From: Polynucleobacter meluiroseus
Lineage (GTDB): Bacteria > Pseudomonadota > Gammaproteobacteria > Burkholderiales > Burkholderiaceae
NCBI GenBank assembly: GCA_943329505.2
Contig: CALQED020000061.1
Coordinates: 1 to 7,034, forward strand
Direction of reading: 5' to 3'
DNA length: 7,034 nt
The notes below the pieces were generated by a model, which searched no databases, had not been told where the DNA came from, and was given only the letters and a program-made list of their open reading frames with translations. Both the position numbers and the translations under genes were made by a program. Shown piece by piece: positions 5,308-7,034 of the stretch; position 1 is the first letter of the stretch, and the number at the start of each line of letters is the position of its first letter.

Positions 5308-7034
5308 ATGAATACAAGCAGCGCCGAATTTTTAGCTACGAAAGCTAATAAAGACTCAAATCCAAATACCGTAGCAGCCCCTCCAGAAATGATTGGTGCT
5401 GAGATGCTCGTGCGTGCACTGCACAAAGAGGGTGTTGAATATGTCTGGGGTTACCCAGGCGGTTCTGTTCTCTTTATCTACGACGAAATTTTTAAACAAG
5501 ATAAGTTCGAACACATTTTGGTTCGCCATGAACAAGCAGCCGTTCATGCAGCCGATGGTTACGCTCGTGCAACTGGTAAGGTTGGGGTTGCCTTGGTTAC
5601 CTCAGGACCAGGTGTGACGAATGCAGTGACTGGTATTGCTACTGCCTATACAGATTCGATTCCGATGGTGATCATCAGCGGTAACGTACCAACATACGCA
5701 ATTGGTGAAGATGCTTTCCAAGAAGCCGACACCGTTGGTATTACTCGTCCCATTGTGAAGCACAACTTTCTGGTAAAGGATGTCAAAGATTTGCCTTTGG
5801 TATTGAAGAAGGCTTTTCACATTGCACAGACAGGTCGTCCCGGCCCAGTATTAATTGATATCCCTAAGGATGTCTCGGCAGCTAAAGGCCCCTTTGTATA
5901 TCCAGAAACACTGGAGATGCGCTCCTATAACCCAGTTGTTAAAGGCCATAGCGGGCAAATCCGCAAAGCGATTGCTTTGTTGCACGAAGCTGAGCGCCCC
6001 TATATCTACACCGGCGGCGGCGTTATTCTTGCCGATGCTGCACCAGAACTAAAAGAATTTGCTGACTTGCTCGGTTATCCAGTAACCAATACCTTAATGG
6101 GTCTTGGCGGTTTTCCAGGGACTAGCCCGCAATTTGTGGGCATGCTTGGTATGCACGGAACTTACGAAGCCAATATGGCGATGCAACACAGCGACGTATT
6201 GATTGCCATTGGCGCACGCTTTGACGATCGCGTGATTGGTAATACCGTGCACTTTGCAAGTCATCCTCGCAAGATTATTCATATTGATATCGACCCTTCC
6301 GTAATTTCAAAGCGTGTGAAGGTAGATGTCCCGATTGTTGGCAACCTTAAAGAAGTATTGCAAGAGATGACTGCGCAATTAAAAGTTGCTGGTCCTCGCA
6401 AGAATGGCGACAAAGTTGCCGCTTGGTGGGATCAGATCAATGAGTGGCGCAAAAAAGATTGCTTAAAATACGACGAGGCATCGCAAATTGTGAAGCCACA
6501 ATACGTGGTTCAAAAATTGTTTGAGCTAACCGGGGGTGATGCCTTCATTACCTCTGACGTAGGCCAGCACCAAATGTGGGCTGCGCAGTTCTACAAGTTT
6601 GATAAACCCCGCCGTTGGATTAATTCTGGTGGTCTTGGCACCATGGGCGTTGGCTTGCCATACGCTATGGGTATCAAGAAGGCATTTCCGGATACTGATG
6701 TTTTCGCTATTACTGGCGAGGGTTCAATTCAGATGTGTATTCAAGAGCTCTCCACTTGTAAGCAATACAACACCCCAGTCAAGATTGTGTCTTTGAATAA
6801 TCGCTACTTAGGCATGGTGCGCCAATGGCAGGAGTTAACCTATAACAAGCGTTATTCCAGTTCTTATATGGATTCCTTGCCTGACTTTGTCAAATTGGCT
6901 GAGGCTTATGGTCACGTAGGCATGTTGATTGAGAAAAAATCCGATGTTGAGGGAGCTCTCAAGGAAGCCATTCGCTTAAAAGATCGTACCGTGTTTATGG
7001 ATTTCCAGACTGACCCAGAAGAAAACGTTTGGCC
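5308..7034 (+). CDS. ilvB: Acetolactate synthase, large catalytic subunit (3' end outside window)
   Basis: Large subunit of the ThDP-dependent enzyme that condenses two pyruvates, or pyruvate with 2-oxobutyrate, in valine/leucine and isoleucine synthesis; the family is also labelled IlvI. The 575 visible residues show all three domains. In the N-terminal Pyr domain, VWGYPGG precedes the catalytic Glu75 in VRHEQAAVHAADGYARATG; K151 follows in RPIVKHNFLV. The central FAD-associated domain contains IGARFDDRVIGN. The C-terminal PP domain has GGLGTMGVGLPYAMG and the ThDP/metal motif from G470 to N497-N498, with exactly 24 residues between GEG and NN. Position 471 is Glu where most members have Asp. 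W507 in MVRQWQE corresponds to the Trp that favours 2-oxobutyrate in E. coli AHAS II. The N-terminus is about 25 residues longer than E. coli IlvI. Only some C-terminal residues should be missing. The regulatory subunit gene is expected right after the window. Confidence 0.96.
   Translation, partial: MNTSSAEFLATKANKDSNPNTVAAPPEMIGAEMLVRALHKEGVEYVWGYPGGSVLFIYDEIFKQDKFEHILVRHEQAAVHAADGYARATGKVGVALVTSGPGVTNAVTGIATAYTDSIPMVIISGNVPTYAIGEDAFQEADTVGITRPIVKHNFLVKDVKDLPLVLKKAFHIAQTGRPGPVLIDIPKDVSAAKGPFVYPETLEMRSYNPVVKGHSGQIRKAIALLHEAERPYIYTGGGVILADAAPELKEFADLLGYPVTNTLMGLGGFPGTSPQFVGMLGMHGTYEANMAMQHSDVLIAIGARFDDRVIGNTVHFASHPRKIIHIDIDPSVISKRVKVDVPIVGNLKEVLQEMTAQLKVAGPRKNGDKVAAWWDQINEWRKKDCLKYDEASQIVKPQYVVQKLFELTGGDAFITSDVGQHQMWAAQFYKFDKPRRWINSGGLGTMGVGLPYAMGIKKAFPDTDVFAITGEGSIQMCIQELSTCKQYNTPVKIVSLNNRYLGMVRQWQELTYNKRYSSSYMDSLPDFVKLAEAYGHVGMLIEKKSDVEGALKEAIRLKDRTVFMDFQTDPEENVW

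Noticed and set aside
5166..5547. Minus-strand open frames across the start of the acetolactate synthase gene and its leader
   Set aside because: The plus strand encodes unmistakable acetolactate synthase here; the antisense frames show no known motif.

Overview
The window looks like core chromosome of a betaproteobacterium of the order Burkholderiales with moderate GC. A Polynucleobacter-like genome is my best guess. The reasons are gene order and family content: a sigma factor, a DUF3619 protein, a DUF3106 protein and an RDD membrane protein, divergent from the catalytic subunit of acetolactate synthase. The assignment rests on recognising these families by eye, not on a search.

Layout. 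Positions 1-399 (+) hold the C-terminal half of a short-chain dehydrogenase/reductase (SDR) whose N-terminus lies outside the window. It overlaps by 4 nt a large FtsX-type ABC permease of the YbbP kind (396-2879, +, TTG start). After a 20-nt convergent junction without a convincing terminator comes a compact four-gene minus-strand operon, read from 5115 down to 2900: an ECF-like sigma factor, DUF3619 (GTG start, overlapping the sigma stop), DUF3106 (secreted) and RDD (multi-span membrane protein). A 192-nt divergent intergenic region (5116-5307) carries promoter-like elements for both directions built around one symmetric AT box. The large subunit of acetolactate synthase (5308 to the window end, +) then runs off the right edge.

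How it works together. The acetolactate synthase gene is the first step of branched-chain amino acid synthesis; its regulatory subunit and ketol-acid reductoisomerase would be expected just downstream, outside the window. The minus-strand operon has the arrangement of a cell-envelope signalling module: a cytoplasmic sigma factor, a single-span membrane protein encoded in translational overlap with it (candidate anti-sigma factor), an exported helical protein (candidate periplasmic sensor or modulator) and a polytopic membrane protein. This parallels the sigma/anti-sigma/periplasmic-sensor layout of CnrH-CnrY-CnrX, but the functional roles here are inference. It is the strongest candidate in the window for an uncharacterised system.

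No tRNA, rRNA, CRISPR array, insertion sequence or other mobile element was seen, and no gene-free stretch exceeds 300 nt.
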